Source of the DNA: Paracoccaceae bacterium
GTDB lineage: Bacteria > Pseudomonadota > Alphaproteobacteria > Rhodobacterales > Rhodobacteraceae
DNA: 64,000 bases
NCBI GenBank assembly: GCA_033344815.1
Contig: JAWPMR010000001.1
Coordinates: forward strand, 5,008,136 to 5,072,135
Direction of reading: 5' to 3'
Position numbers and translations under genes: made by a program. This document shows positions 10,423 to 19,614 of this stretch, in pieces (positions within the stretch are counted from its first letter, which is position 1; every line of letters starts with the position of its first letter). The notes beneath the pieces were generated by a model, which saw only the letters and a program-made list of their open reading frames with translations, made no database searches and had not been told where the DNA came from.

Positions 10423-11751
10423 ATGCGTGTTCTGATCCCATTTCTCACACTGCTCGCCGCGCTGCCTCTCTGGGCAGAGGAGCGGCATGTGATGGCGGGT
10501 CAGGGCAGGCTTGCCACTGCCATCGCCGGGGCCGGTCCCGGCGATGTGCTGATCCTCGCTCCCGGCCGACATGAGGGCACGGTCACCATTGATCGCCCCC
10601 TGACCCTCACCGGTGGGCAAGGTGCCATCGTCGATGGGATGGGGCAGGGCACGGTGATCAGCATAGATGCCTCTGATGTCACCATCCGCAATCTGACTGT
10701 GACCGGGTCAGGAATGAACAGCCAGAACACCGACGCTGGCATAAAGATCCTGCGCAAAGCGGACCGTGCCATCGTTGAAAACAACCGCGTCCTGGGCAAT
10801 CTGCACGGCATCGACGTACATGGGGGGCACGATGCGCAGGTGCGCGGCAACACCATCGAAGGGACACGCCACCCACGCATGAATGATCGCGGCAACGGTA
10901 TTTACGTCTGGAATTCACCGGGCACCGTGATCGAAGGGAATTCGGTGCGCTGGGGCCGTGACGGGATATTCTCCAACACATCGCGCAAGGGGACGTACCG
11001 CAACAACCTCTTTCGCGATCTGCGTTTCGCCGTGCACTACATGTACACTAACGACTCCGAGGTGTCTGGCAATGTGTCCATCGCCAATCACTTGGGCTAT
11101 GCGATCATGTTTTCCAACCGGGTGGTCATCAAGGACAACCTGAGCCTGTCGGATCGAAGCCACGGTATCATGCTGAACTTCGCCAACAACGCAGATGTGT
11201 CGGGCAATCTGGTGCGGGGCGGGGCCGACCGCTGCACGTTCATCTATAATGCGCACAAGAACCTGATCTATAACAACCGCTTTGAGGGCTGCACTATCGG
11301 CATCCATTTCACTGCCGGGTCAGAACGCAATGTGCTGACGGGCAATGCCTTTTTGGGAAACCGTACGCAGGTGAAATATGTCGGCACACGCGATATCGAA
11401 TGGAGCTTTGAGGGCAGGGGAAATTACTGGTCCGATCACGCCAGTTTTGATCTGGGCGGGGATGGCATCGCCGACAGCCCATTTCGTCCTAACGACCTGA
11501 TGGATCATATTCTGTGGTCACAACCTGCGGCGGGGCTTTTGACAGGGGCGCCGGTGGTGCAATTGATCCGCTGGTCGCAATCCAATTTCCCCGCCACATT
11601 GCCGGGCGGCGTGGTGGACAGCGCGCCGCTGATGGTTGCGCCTAATATTGAAATACCCCCCGAATTCCGCGCGATGGAAGCCGAGAGGGCGGCGCGCGGA
11701 TATGAAAGTGAACCAGATGACTTCGACCTTAACGATCTCTCATCTCACTAA
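10423..11751 (+). CDS. nosD: NosD, periplasmic beta-helix copper/sulfur assembly protein
   Basis: 442 residues with a cleavable signal (MRVLIPFLTLLAALPLWA) and then a long right-handed parallel beta-helix of CASH/NosD repeats (e.g. ENNRVLGNLHGIDVHGG, RGNTIEGT). NosD works with the NosFY ABC transporter to assemble the CuZ [4Cu:2S] centre of NosZ. Start is 6 bp after nosZ. The 3' end overlaps the nosF start by about 35 bp, consistent with one operon. No irregularity seen. Confidence 0.96.
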   Translation: MRVLIPFLTLLAALPLWAEERHVMAGQGRLATAIAGAGPGDVLILAPGRHEGTVTIDRPLTLTGGQGAIVDGMGQGTVISIDASDVTIRNLTVTGSGMNSQNTDAGIKILRKADRAIVENNRVLGNLHGIDVHGGHDAQVRGNTIEGTRHPRMNDRGNGIYVWNSPGTVIEGNSVRWGRDGIFSNTSRKGTYRNNLFRDLRFAVHYMYTNDSEVSGNVSIANHLGYAIMFSNRVVIKDNLSLSDRSHGIMLNFANNADVSGNLVRGGADRCTFIYNAHKNLIYNNRFEGCTIGIHFTAGSERNVLTGNAFLGNRTQVKYVGTRDIEWSFEGRGNYWSDHASFDLGGDGIADSPFRPNDLMDHILWSQPAAGLLTGAPVVQLIRWSQSNFPATLPGGVVDSAPLMVAPNIEIPPEFRAMEAERAARGYESEPDDFDLNDLSSH

Positions 11752-12613
11752 GTCCTTTGACGGGGTCACGGCTCTGTCGGATGTGTCTTTGCACGTGGCC
11801 CCTGGCGAGCGGGTTGCTTTGCTGGGCCACAATGGGGCGGGGAAATCGACCTTGATGAAACTGATCCTGGGGTTGATCGCTGCCGATCATGGCGCGATTT
11901 CAGTTTGCGGTGCTGCCCCTGGGGGACGGGGGGCGCGCGCAAAGGTGGCCTACCTTCCGGAGAACGTCAGATTCCATTCTGCGTTGACCGGTCTGGAGCA
12001 AATTGCTCACTATTTACGCTTGCGGGGGCTGGAGGCCTCCGGGGCGCTGGCGTTGCTTCACAAGGTCGGACTGGGCGATGCGGCAAAGCGGCGGATCGGC
12101 ACCTATTCCAAAGGGATGCGTCAGCGCGTCGGGCTGGCGCAGGCGTTGATTGGCCAGCCAAGCCTTCTTGTGCTGGATGAACCGACGAGTGGCCTGGATC
12201 CAGTCTCGCGCCGGGATTTTTATGAGCTTCTCGATGGGCTTGCGGCCAAGGGGGCAGCTATACTGTTGTCCAGCCACGCATTGACAGAGGTCGAGGCGCG
12301 CACGGACAGGTTGGTGATTTTGTCGGGGGGGCGGATCGCGGCGACGGGCTCCCTGAGCGACTTGCGCCGTGAGGCCGCCTTGTCGGTCTCCATGCACATC
12401 ACCGCGATCAACGGGTATGTCACCGATATTCTTGCAGCGTTTCCCGATGCTATTCACGCGGGTGGGGCCGTGCAACTCAACTGTGCCCAAGACAACAAAC
12501 TCGCCACCCTCGCACAAATTGCAGCACTTCAGGACAAAGTGGCAGATATCGAAGTCATACCGCCAAGTTTGGAAGACATTTACAGCCACTTCAGCCGGAG
12601 GGATGGCCAATGA
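11717..12613 (+). CDS. nosF: NosF, ABC transporter ATPase for CuZ maturation
   Basis: The product starts MTSTLTISHLTKSF at 11717; ATG 11702 is also possible, and neither has a strong ribosome site. About 298 residues. Walker A GHNGAGKST, signature YSKGMRQRVGLAQAL and Walker B LLVLDEPTSGLDP are all intact. NosF powers the NosFY half of the NosDFY complex, thought to move a sulfur species for the CuZ site. The 3' end overlaps nosY by 4 bp. Confidence 0.95.
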   Translation: MTSTLTISHLTKSFDGVTALSDVSLHVAPGERVALLGHNGAGKSTLMKLILGLIAADHGAISVCGAAPGGRGARAKVAYLPENVRFHSALTGLEQIAHYLRLRGLEASGALALLHKVGLGDAAKRRIGTYSKGMRQRVGLAQALIGQPSLLVLDEPTSGLDPVSRRDFYELLDGLAAKGAAILLSSHALTEVEARTDRLVILSGGRIAATGSLSDLRREAALSVSMHITAINGYVTDILAAFPDAIHAGGAVQLNCAQDNKLATLAQIAALQDKVADIEVIPPSLEDIYSHFSRRDGQ

Positions 12614-13434
12614 TCGCCCGCATTCTCGCGACGGCAATCTGTGAGGCGCACATCGCGCGCCGCAATCTATGGATTGTCATTGCCGTTGCTCTGATGGTGA
12701 TGTTCTCCTTGGTTTTATCCGCGGTGGGATCCGTACCCAGCGGTGAGCTTGGCGCAGATCGGTTGTCCATCACAGTTGCCTCTTTGACCTCGCTTGCGGT
12801 CTATCTTGTTCCCTTAGTCGCTTTGTTGATGTCATTTGACGCGATTGCGGGCGAGGTAGAACGCGGCACGCTGCCTCTCGTACTGACCTACCCCATTGGG
12901 CGTTGGGAAATCCTTGCTGGCAAGTTGCTGGCACATACGGGCATTTTGATCATCGCGCTTGTGGCCGGATACGGCGCAGCGGGGCTCGTAGCGGTGCTCA
13001 ATGACCCGGCGGCGGTCAGCGGCATCGACGCCCTCTGGCGCTTGACCTGGACGTCGGTTCTTCTGGGGGCAAGTTTTTTGGGCCTCGGCTATGCCTTATC
13101 GGCGCTGGCAGGGCGCGCATCGGGTGCGGCAGGCCTGGCGATCGGGGTTTGGCTGGGACTGGTGGTGCTCTATGATCTGGCTCTCCTGGCGGCGGTTGTC
13201 GTCGATCAAGGCGGCGCATTTTCCACGCAGATTTTTCCTTCGCTTCTGCTGGCCAACCCGGCGGATGCGTTTCGCCTCTTTAACCTGACGGCGTCACAGG
13301 CCACGGCGGCGGCCTCAGGGATTGCGGGTGCTGCCGGCGCTATCGCCTTGTGGCAATCGCTGCTCTCTCTTTTACTCTGGCCCTTCGTCGCCCTGGGGCT
13401 GGCTACGGTTGCATTCCGAAAGGTGGAACCATGA
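12610..13434 (+). CDS. nosY: NosY, ABC transporter membrane subunit
   Basis: 274 residues with about six hydrophobic helices (~18-40, 56-76, 110-135, 145-165, 173-200, 236-262). The segment FDAIAGEVERGTLPLVLTYP is the typical ABC-2 / NosY coupling region. It partners NosF and NosD. Overlaps both neighbours by 4 bp (nosF before, nosL after), so translation is coupled. Confidence 0.95.
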   Translation: MIARILATAICEAHIARRNLWIVIAVALMVMFSLVLSAVGSVPSGELGADRLSITVASLTSLAVYLVPLVALLMSFDAIAGEVERGTLPLVLTYPIGRWEILAGKLLAHTGILIIALVAGYGAAGLVAVLNDPAAVSGIDALWRLTWTSVLLGASFLGLGYALSALAGRASGAAGLAIGVWLGLVVLYDLALLAAVVVDQGGAFSTQIFPSLLLANPADAFRLFNLTASQATAAASGIAGAAGAIALWQSLLSLLLWPFVALGLATVAFRKVEP

Positions 13435-13997
13435 TCCGTATCTCGGCTGTATTGGCGCTCGTGATGGTGACCGCGTGCAAGGAAGAGGTCGTTCAGGATG
13501 TATCAGCCTTGCCCTTCACGGTCGAAGCCGTCGGTCATTTTTGCCAAATGAACCTGTTTGAGCACGACGGCCCAAAAGCGCAGGTGCATCTGGGGGGGCT
13601 GCCCCAATTGCCGCTGTTTTTCAGTCAGGTGCGCGACGCGGTTGCCTATCAACGTTTGCCCGAGCAAACACACGAAATTCTAGCCATTTGGGTCAACGAC
13701 ATGGGCGTGCCAGGGGCGACATGGGCCACACCTGGCAGCACCAATTGGATCGCCGCACAGGATGCGTATTACGTCGTGGGCAGCCGGGTCATTGGCGGGA
13801 TGGGCGCGCCCGAACTCGTGCCCTTTTCGCAAGCGGCCAAAGCCGGGGCCTTCGCGAAAGCGAATGGGGGCGAGGTCATGCATCTGGGTGATATCCCAGA
13901 TGATGCCGTTTTGGCGCCTGTTGAGCTGGTGGATGACGAAGATGATGCGGATTTCGAACAACGGTTGCGCGCCCTGTCGCGTAATTCGGGAGGGTGA
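13431..13997 (+). CDS. nosL: NosL, copper chaperone lipoprotein
   Basis: Start ATG 13431 overlaps the nosY stop and gives a lipoprotein signal (MIRISAVLALVMVTAC, lipobox cysteine at ~16). The mature part has the Cu(I)-binding motif FCQMNLFEHDGPKAQ near residue 40 and the two-part NosL fold ending in VPFSQAAKAGAFAKANGGEV. NosL delivers Cu(I) to NosZ in the periplasm. 188 residues, the usual length. The same C-terminal pattern recurs in the ABC binding protein at 25266. Confidence 0.95.
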   Translation: MIRISAVLALVMVTACKEEVVQDVSALPFTVEAVGHFCQMNLFEHDGPKAQVHLGGLPQLPLFFSQVRDAVAYQRLPEQTHEILAIWVNDMGVPGATWATPGSTNWIAAQDAYYVVGSRVIGGMGAPELVPFSQAAKAGAFAKANGGEVMHLGDIPDDAVLAPVELVDDEDDADFEQRLRALSRNSGG

Positions 13998-14001
13998 TTT
14001 C

Positions 14002-14916
14002 ATGACAACACGTCGTCGTTTTCTAGCCATTGCTGCCGCCGCCACGGCCAGTCCCGGCGTCGGGATGGCGCAGCCTCTTCATGTCTGGCAAGGGGTTGCG
14101 CTTGGTGCACGCGCGACCCTGCGATTGGCCCATCCGGATGCAAAGGCGATCGGTGCGCGGGTCGCCAATGAGATTTCCCGACTGGAAGATATTTTCAGCC
14201 TTTACCGCCCCGACAGCAGTTTGATGCAACTGAACCGCACCGGGCAACTTGTAGCGCCCCCCTTTGAATTGCTGGAGTGCCTGTCGCTTGCCAGGGCGGT
14301 GCATCGGGCGAGCAGCGGAGCTTTTGATCCTACGATCCAACCGATTTGGAAGTGTTACGCAGAGGCTGCTGCATTGGGGGCAATGCCAACAGAACACGCT
14401 CTGATGCGCGCGCGGGCTTGCACAGGCTGGCATCGCATAACAATGGATGCGTCCTCTATTGTCATGCAAAAAGATATGTCGCTTACCCTGAACGGCATAG
14501 CCCAGGGCTATATCGCCGATCGCGTGGCGATGATGCTGAGAGATGCAGGTTTGACGAACATCTTGATCGATACGGGCGAGTTTCGCGCCCTTGGAATGCA
14601 TCCAGATGGTGGTCACTGGCCCGTAAGACTTGCAACTGGTGGCGAAGTCCCTTTGGCATCACGGTCGCTCGCCACGTCCGCGCCGTTGGGCACGACATTT
14701 GACCGGGATTCGACACTCGGGCACATCCTTGACCCACGCAGCGCGAGGCCGACATCCAACATCTGGCAGGAAATCACTATATCTGCGCCATCGTCAGCCC
14801 TCGCAGACGCACTCTCAACAGCGGCCTGTTTGTTTGAGTATCGGGAAGAGATCGACTCCCTTGTCGCGACATTCGCGGACACCGCTGTCGTGGCCACCGT
14901 TGCGTCCAAGCCCTGA
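14002..14916 (+). CDS. nosX: NosX, periplasmic ApbE-type FAD:protein FMN transferase
   Basis: Start ATG 14002, 4 bp after nosL, gives a twin-arginine-like signal (TTRRRFLAIAAAATA). An in-frame ATG far upstream at 13762 lies inside nosL and is rejected. The ~304-residue product has ApbE hallmarks: EISRLEDIFSLYRPDS, SGAFDPTIQP and NGIAQGYIADRV. The expected job is covalent attachment of FMN to the threonine of NosR. It closes the nos operon. No clear terminator follows. Confidence 0.93.
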   Translation: MTTRRRFLAIAAAATASPGVGMAQPLHVWQGVALGARATLRLAHPDAKAIGARVANEISRLEDIFSLYRPDSSLMQLNRTGQLVAPPFELLECLSLARAVHRASSGAFDPTIQPIWKCYAEAAALGAMPTEHALMRARACTGWHRITMDASSIVMQKDMSLTLNGIAQGYIADRVAMMLRDAGLTNILIDTGEFRALGMHPDGGHWPVRLATGGEVPLASRSLATSAPLGTTFDRDSTLGHILDPRSARPTSNIWQEITISAPSSALADALSTAACLFEYREEIDSLVATFADTAVVATVASKP

Positions 14917-14955
14917 CAATAGCGATCATGAGAGGCAGCTATTTGATTTCTTGTT

Positions 14956-15001
14956 TACCATTTCACTGGCGTCAATCGACAGAATCCCCGTTGAAATGGT
15001 A
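14956..15001. repeat. Inverted repeat with 10-bp perfect arms after nosX
   Basis: TACCATTTCA at 14956-14965 is repeated inverted as TGAAATGGTA at 14992-15001, with a 26-bp spacer. There is no U-run and the stem is A+T-rich, so it is a poor terminator. It could be an operator or an insertion-element scar. Confidence 0.4.
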
Positions 15002-15455
15002 GGTCTGACGCGGAGGTGCATCCCGCAATTCGTTTAATATCCCGCTTGAGTCAAAGGATTTTGTCACACAAGTTGCTTTGCCCAGAACTTAGGTTCAGCG
15101 TGTTTGTTGATGGTGCGCTGGCATCAACGCTCCTGAATATTTTCTCCGTAGTAGTCCGCTGCCGAAAACGCCGAATAGACTCAAATTGTTGTTTGCCATT
15201 ACATCAGCTATGCCAAATACCTAAAGTGCTCATTGTGTCGGATGGGAAGCATCCATCCTCAGCATCACCCATGGAGGAGTGGATTGAATCCGACTTTGGA
15301 CTAATAGATTGGAGAGTTGGTGTGCACGTAAATTGCAAACGGGATTGCGCGGAGTTCTGGGCTTTCTTGAAAGCTCATGCTTTCACCAGGCTTGGGTCGG
15401 AGTAGGCGGCTCTTTTAACAAATCTACCCAATTACCGCCATTTGCACGTCGTTGC

Positions 15456-15603
15456 TCTCGGGGGGCTAGACTGCCCCAATTCATGTGCAGTATGTGTTCA
15501 AAATGGTCCCGTAAATCGGGTCGCGGACCATAGGAGAGCTAGGAACGCCCAACAACACAGCCACCACGGCAGCGAGATTATCTTGTGCGCCCATGATGGA
15601 TGG
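15456..15603. repeat. Dispersed repeat, copy 1 (148 bp)
   Basis: This 148-bp stretch, from CTCGGGGGGCTAGACTGCCC to CCATGATGGATGG, matches 36205-36352 in the same orientation with no gaps and about 19 mismatches by hand count. The most conserved block is CGGACCATAGGAGAGCTAGG and what follows. Non-coding. A part of the same element appears at 18446. See also the finding on a possible bounded segment. Confidence 0.75.
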
Positions 15604-16102
15604 AACAGGTAGTACTAAATTCGCTATTTATTTCCAGTGCATTGCGGATGCGCATCGAGTGATGTTGTAAAAAATGTTGTAACTTCCGTGCACCCGTTCA
15701 GAGCCCGCCACGCCGCGCAAACATGCGAAAGCTTTCGCCATCATGTCCCTTGGTCGATCGGTCGCAGACCACGACTACAATGACGGTTACCTGTGGTACC
15801 TATCTAAACCCTGAGTACCGCGTCTTGTGAGTTCGTTCACGGAGAGACGACACGGCGATTTCCTCATATCTGCCATTCGTTCAGCCCGCGGCGAATGTTA
15901 GTGAAGAGCCCAATTCGACCAATGCTGCGCAAATCGCGAAGGACAGCTTTTGGCCATTAATACCGAGAGGTTTGATAGCCTCATTCAACCCATTGGTGCT
16001 ACAACATACTTGCCTTGACCAAGCTTTTTGCAGACATTGAACCAGTCGAAACGAAGCGCTTGGGCATAGCAACAATTTGCCCAGTGTGGATAAGGGAAAA
16101 GT

Positions 16103-18079
16103 ATGTCACCGGAAGGTATTATAGCGGCAATATCATTGCTTCTCGCGGCGGAACCTGATCCCGCTTTTGACACTTTAAGCGCAGGAGGTTTCGATGATCG
16201 GTATCCCGTGACAGTCGCGGCCTGCCCCGAGACAACATCTGCCTTGGATATCGAAGGACAGACGATCATCTGCGGTACTGTTGACGTGCCAGAAAACCAT
16301 GACGCGCCGGATGGCAACCGCATACCACTACGGTTCATGGTCGGCAAAGCGCAGACGACCAACCCTTTTTCTGACCCGGTCCTCTATTTACATGGGGGTC
16401 CTGCTGGCGGTGCAATGAAGTCTATCGCGACCGTCACGGACACCATTCTCGGCGACCACCGCACGCATCGTGATATTGTGACCTTCGATCAACGCGCGGC
16501 GATGCTGTCGTCCACTACGGTACGGTGTTACGATGAAATCTCTGAAAATATCCTAGCTATTGCCCGCGAGGCCGAGGGGGTTACACCACCCGAAGGCACT
16601 GATGCAATTGATATGGATGATTTTACCAAACTCTGCGTGAACGAGCTTTATGAAAGCGAAGCAGATCTAGCGCAGTATAACACCCGCAATAATGCCCGCG
16701 ATGTACGGGCCTTGATGTCCGCGTTGGGGTACCCGGAGTACAATATTCTGGGGATTTCCTATGGCACTCGATTGGCATTGGAGGTGTTGCGCACAGCGCC
16801 CGAAGGCGTCCGCTCTGTGATCATCGACGGGGTCGCGCCACCGACTGTCAGGCTGTATGATGATCTCTTCCCGCCACATGTAGATGCTATGGAGGCACTG
16901 TTTGACCAATGTGCCGCCGATCCAGACTGTAAGGCGGCCTATCCTGAATTGCGCGAAAAGTTCCAAGCCTTGGGGGACCAATTAACAGCGACGCCGATCC
17001 CTGCCATACGCGGACGGCCCACCATTGATGTCGAAACTTTGTATGCTGTTATCAATGCGCGTACGAAATTCAGCGAAACCTGGGTACGGTCGCTGAACAA
17101 TTACCTGCCGCGCATGATTTATGAGCTTGTTAACGGCGATCCATCGACCTTTGATTGGTTTATAGAGACTTATGGTGAGGACACCCCCCGCGACGTATTG
17201 GCTGTTTTGCGCGGTGTCGTAACACTTTCCGATGATGAAATAGCTTTGGCGGCGTCGGTGCTGCGCAGCGCACAGGCAATGACTGATCTCTCTGAAGGCA
17301 TGCGCGACACGCTGGCGCAACTCAAGCACGACATTTCTTTGAACGACGCGGAACTGTCGGTTGCAAAAGCGTTCGATGACCGTGCGACCAAGGCGCTCCA
17401 AAACATGGACCGCATCGATACAGCGGCAGCTATCGTTGAATATGTAAAATTCCAAAAAATGGTACCTAGTCGCCCTGTGTTGGAAGACTGGGTAAAGGCA
17501 CATTTTCTGGGTCCCGACCGTGCAGTATTGCTGAGCTTGGTCGCAGCCATGACACCAGAAGATATCGCGCGCACCTTTGTCATCGCAGATAAAGAAGTCA
17601 GCCCTTACCAAGAAGTCATACAGAACGAGTTGGGTCTTTATATCTATGCATGCCAGGAGGACTTCCCGTATAATTCTATCGCCGGATACGAAGCATCTGT
17701 TGCAGATATTCCCTATAGTATGATCGCTTCAGAAAGAGCTGTAGAGGACTTCAAAGCGCTGTTTGCGACTTGTGCATTGTTCGAGCCTATTGATGTTGCA
17801 GGTTTTCATGAGCCCGTTGTATCAGACATCCCGGTTCTGTCGCTTGGTGGAACGAATGATCATCAAACGTCGTGGCGTTGGTCTCAACTTGCGGCGGAAA
17901 CTTTGACAAATGCGCGGGTGGTCATTTTCCCGAACTCCGGACATGGCTCGAGCCTGTATTCCTCCTGTGGGCGGGATATGACAGCCCGTTTCATTCTTGA
18001 TCCTAAAAGCGAATTGGATGAGGAATGTACCGCTGACCTTTTGCCGAAATGGGTGATGCCGGATGCTCCGCTCAGGTAG
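16103..18079 (+). CDS. Secreted alpha/beta hydrolase, TAP (tripeptidyl aminopeptidase-like) family
   Basis: 658 residues. The N-terminus is hydrophobic (GIIAAISLLLAAEP), a weak signal peptide without a basic start. The alpha/beta hydrolase core has the oxyanion HGGPAGG motif (~residue 97), the nucleophile elbow GISYGT (~residue 218) and a C-terminal TAP-like segment with SLGGTNDHQT (acid) and PNSGHGSS (histidine). All members of the S-D-H triad are therefore present. Family members cleave N-terminal peptides or esters; the substrate here is unknown. It stands alone between gene-poor regions. A S33 peptidase annotation would be equivalent. Confidence 0.85.
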   Translation: MSPEGIIAAISLLLAAEPDPAFDTLSAGGFDDRYPVTVAACPETTSALDIEGQTIICGTVDVPENHDAPDGNRIPLRFMVGKAQTTNPFSDPVLYLHGGPAGGAMKSIATVTDTILGDHRTHRDIVTFDQRAAMLSSTTVRCYDEISENILAIAREAEGVTPPEGTDAIDMDDFTKLCVNELYESEADLAQYNTRNNARDVRALMSALGYPEYNILGISYGTRLALEVLRTAPEGVRSVIIDGVAPPTVRLYDDLFPPHVDAMEALFDQCAADPDCKAAYPELREKFQALGDQLTATPIPAIRGRPTIDVETLYAVINARTKFSETWVRSLNNYLPRMIYELVNGDPSTFDWFIETYGEDTPRDVLAVLRGVVTLSDDEIALAASVLRSAQAMTDLSEGMRDTLAQLKHDISLNDAELSVAKAFDDRATKALQNMDRIDTAAAIVEYVKFQKMVPSRPVLEDWVKAHFLGPDRAVLLSLVAAMTPEDIARTFVIADKEVSPYQEVIQNELGLYIYACQEDFPYNSIAGYEASVADIPYSMIASERAVEDFKALFATCALFEPIDVAGFHEPVVSDIPVLSLGGTNDHQTSWRWSQLAAETLTNARVVIFPNSGHGSSLYSSCGRDMTARFILDPKSELDEECTADLLPKWVMPDAPLR

Positions 18080-18445
18080 TGGTTTTCTTTGTAACAAAGG
18101 GTAGCAGTCTCTTCGATTGAAATAATTACGAACACACACACAAGCGGTCATTCGTTTTATTCCTTCAAGGTCGGTTTTGTCCGCATTCCGTGAATTCGAG
18201 CGGCGCGGGACGAACGGCGGCAAACCTGCGCGTACGCCTTGGAAAGTAACACCCACAGAGAAACGGGGTAGGGTGGGGCTGGGCTACAACATGGCGATTT
18301 AGTCGCAACATTTGTTGTAACTCGACCGAAAACGGGCTCGGATTGGCCTGAAACGGACTGAAATGATGCTCTGGCGTGATTGCTCGCTCTGCAGTAAAAT
18401 TCAGCAATGGAAAGAAAATCGCATCATTTCGCTCCCTGGCGTCTG

Positions 18446-18519
18446 TCTTGCGCACCCATGATGGATTAGACCGGTTCGTGTTAGCTTTCAGTAATTTAAG
18501 TGAGGTCGTGTGCAATGTG
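18446..18519. repeat. Dispersed repeat, partial copy 3
   Basis: TCTTGCGCACCCATGATGGA at 18446 matches the end of copies 1 and 2 with two or three mismatches. Further on, TTTCAGTAATTTAA followed by GTGTGCA matches TTTCAGTGATTTAA...GTGTGCA downstream of copy 2 (36373-36396). So this copy keeps the right-hand part of a longer element and has lost the left part. Confidence 0.55.
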
Positions 18520-18538
18520 TGTGCAACATGAAATCGCC

Positions 18539-18568
18539 TTCTGTCGCCTTCTGTCGCGTTCTGTCGGG
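18539..18568. repeat. Three tandem 10-bp units (TTCTGTCGCC type)
   Basis: TTCTGTCGCC, TTCTGTCGCG and TTCTGTCGGG follow each other directly at 18539-18568, just after a GTGTGTGCAACATG stretch. Non-coding. Could be a small satellite, protein-binding iterons or a recombination-site scar; too few units to call an origin. Confidence 0.5.
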
Positions 18569-19148
18569 TGTTTGGCGGTAGTGTGGACTTGATCAAACTG
18601 AAGAACGTTTGAACCGGGGTGAATTAAGGGTTGCGCCAACGCCGCACCGGGAAGCATTTATCTAGATGACGGTGCAGTGCCCAAAGATTTAGTCAATCGA
18701 ATGTCGGCTCGGGGTAGGGGCAACGGGTAGCCGTTGCCGGTCGGATCGGGAGATATTTTTGCAAAAGACTTAGTCGGCAATCAGTGAGCCGACCTTTGCC
18801 ACGTACTGTGTAAATGTCTCTATAGCGGGACAAGCTGCTTTTTCGCCGCGGATGCGCCAACAGCTGGTTTCTGCGAACTACGTTTCCATCGAAATACACG
18901 AAGTATTTCGGAACTAAGATCTGCACTTCCGTCAACGCGCAACATCGTTCAAATAGATGCATTGGAATTTTGTTGAAGAGTTAGCAACACAAAAGTTGCG
19001 GTGGTTGATTGGCGATTGCGAATGCAGATCACCGATCCGATCGGCATCACCGCGCCAATCTTTGTCATTTCAAAGCGTTTTTTGGGATGTTTTCTCGGTA
19101 GTATCGGTCAAAATTCTCAGCCTGCTTAAGGGCTCGATACGTTTTTGC

Positions 19149-19406
19149 TTACATGTCATCAATACGGTAGAGATACCCGTTGGCGAATTCGACCTGGAGC
19201 GCGCGGCGCTTAGTGTCGTATCCAATGGATAAAAATATGTCTGAGCAAACAAGCATGCGCTCGATTTCTGGCTCGGACAATGGGTCTCGCCACAGCTCAT
19301 TGCGCACCAGCAAGGGGCGCTTCAGGGTCTGAATGACAGCAAACAGCAGCCTTGACAGAAATTCAATTGAATACCCCAAACATATCTCCAACCCGTTGGT
19401 ATTCAT
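19149..19406 (-). CDS. Small protein ending in a shortened KTSC-like domain
   Basis: 85 residues on the minus strand. The end (FLSIGYDTKRRALQVEFANG followed by YLYRIDDM) fits the beta-rich core of KTSC domains, which normally continue ~35 residues past the Y-x-Y strand. Here a TAA comes straight after, so the domain is cut short. Its ATG overlaps the stop of the frame at 19403-19594 (ATGA), suggesting a two-gene unit. The N-terminal half is not recognised. May be a decayed gene. Confidence 0.35.
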   Translation of the reverse strand: MNTNGLEICLGYSIEFLSRLLFAVIQTLKRPLLVRNELWRDPLSEPEIERMLVCSDIFLSIGYDTKRRALQVEFANGYLYRIDDM

Positions 19407-19594
19407 CTGAAGATTCGCTCGATCAGGGCTATGCTGTCATTCGCCTGCTCAATTAAATGACACAAAAGGCTACCGATGCTGCGAATTTCGGCGCGCGTCA
19501 AAATAGAACACCAACACTGTCGATGATTTCGAGCACGGCGCAGCGAATCTCTTAATTTGGGACCATGGGCGTCGTGATCTGGCCCAAGGTGCAT
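19403..19594 (-). CDS. Small hypothetical protein coupled to the KTSC-like gene
   Basis: 63 codons on the minus strand, overlapping the next minus-strand start by 4 bp. The C-terminal half (ILTRAEIRSIGSLLCHLIEQ) looks helical. No family recognised. The 5' end overlaps nothing convincing and the ribosome site is weak, so coding status rests mainly on the ATGA coupling. Confidence 0.25.
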   Translation of the reverse strand: MHLGPDHDAHGPKLRDSLRRARNHRQCWCSILTRAEIRSIGSLLCHLIEQANDSIALIERIFR

Positions 19595-19614
19595 GTTTGG
19601 AAAGAAGTGAAGAG

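Larger units (their letters stand above)
14917..16102. other. 1.2-kb gene-poor region with degenerate DNA and a dispersed repeat
   Basis: No convincing gene. An open frame at 15016-15405 (129 codons) has no recognisable domain or ribosome site and looks like a decayed fragment. Contents noted separately are the inverted repeat 14956-15001 and repeat copy 1 at 15456-15603. There is also a short direct repeat ATGTTGTAA around 15662-15684. Base composition is more A+T-rich than the flanking operons. The last ~100 bp should hold the promoter of the hydrolase at 16103, but no clear -35/-10 pair was found. Confidence 0.5.
18080..19614. other. 1.5-kb gene-poor region
   Basis: No strong gene on the plus strand. 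The open frames at 18957-19232 (+) and 18693-18962 (-) have no recognisable domain or start signal. Contains a partial third copy of the dispersed repeat (18446-18519), a 10-bp tandem triplicate (18539-18568) and two small overlapping minus-strand frames at 19149-19594, listed separately. The many short direct and inverted words suggest repeated insertion and decay. Confidence 0.5.

Noticed and set aside
9139-10620. 493-codon open frame on the minus strand opposite nosZ
   Set aside because: It is the antisense shadow of nosZ, rich in His/Arg as expected from such shadows, with no domain.
15016-15405. 129-codon open frame after nosX
   Set aside because: No ribosome site, no recognisable domain, composition like the surrounding non-coding DNA; at most a decayed gene.
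18957-19232. 91-codon plus-strand open frame
   Set aside because: No domain or start signal and it overlaps the more plausible minus-strand KTSC-like frame.
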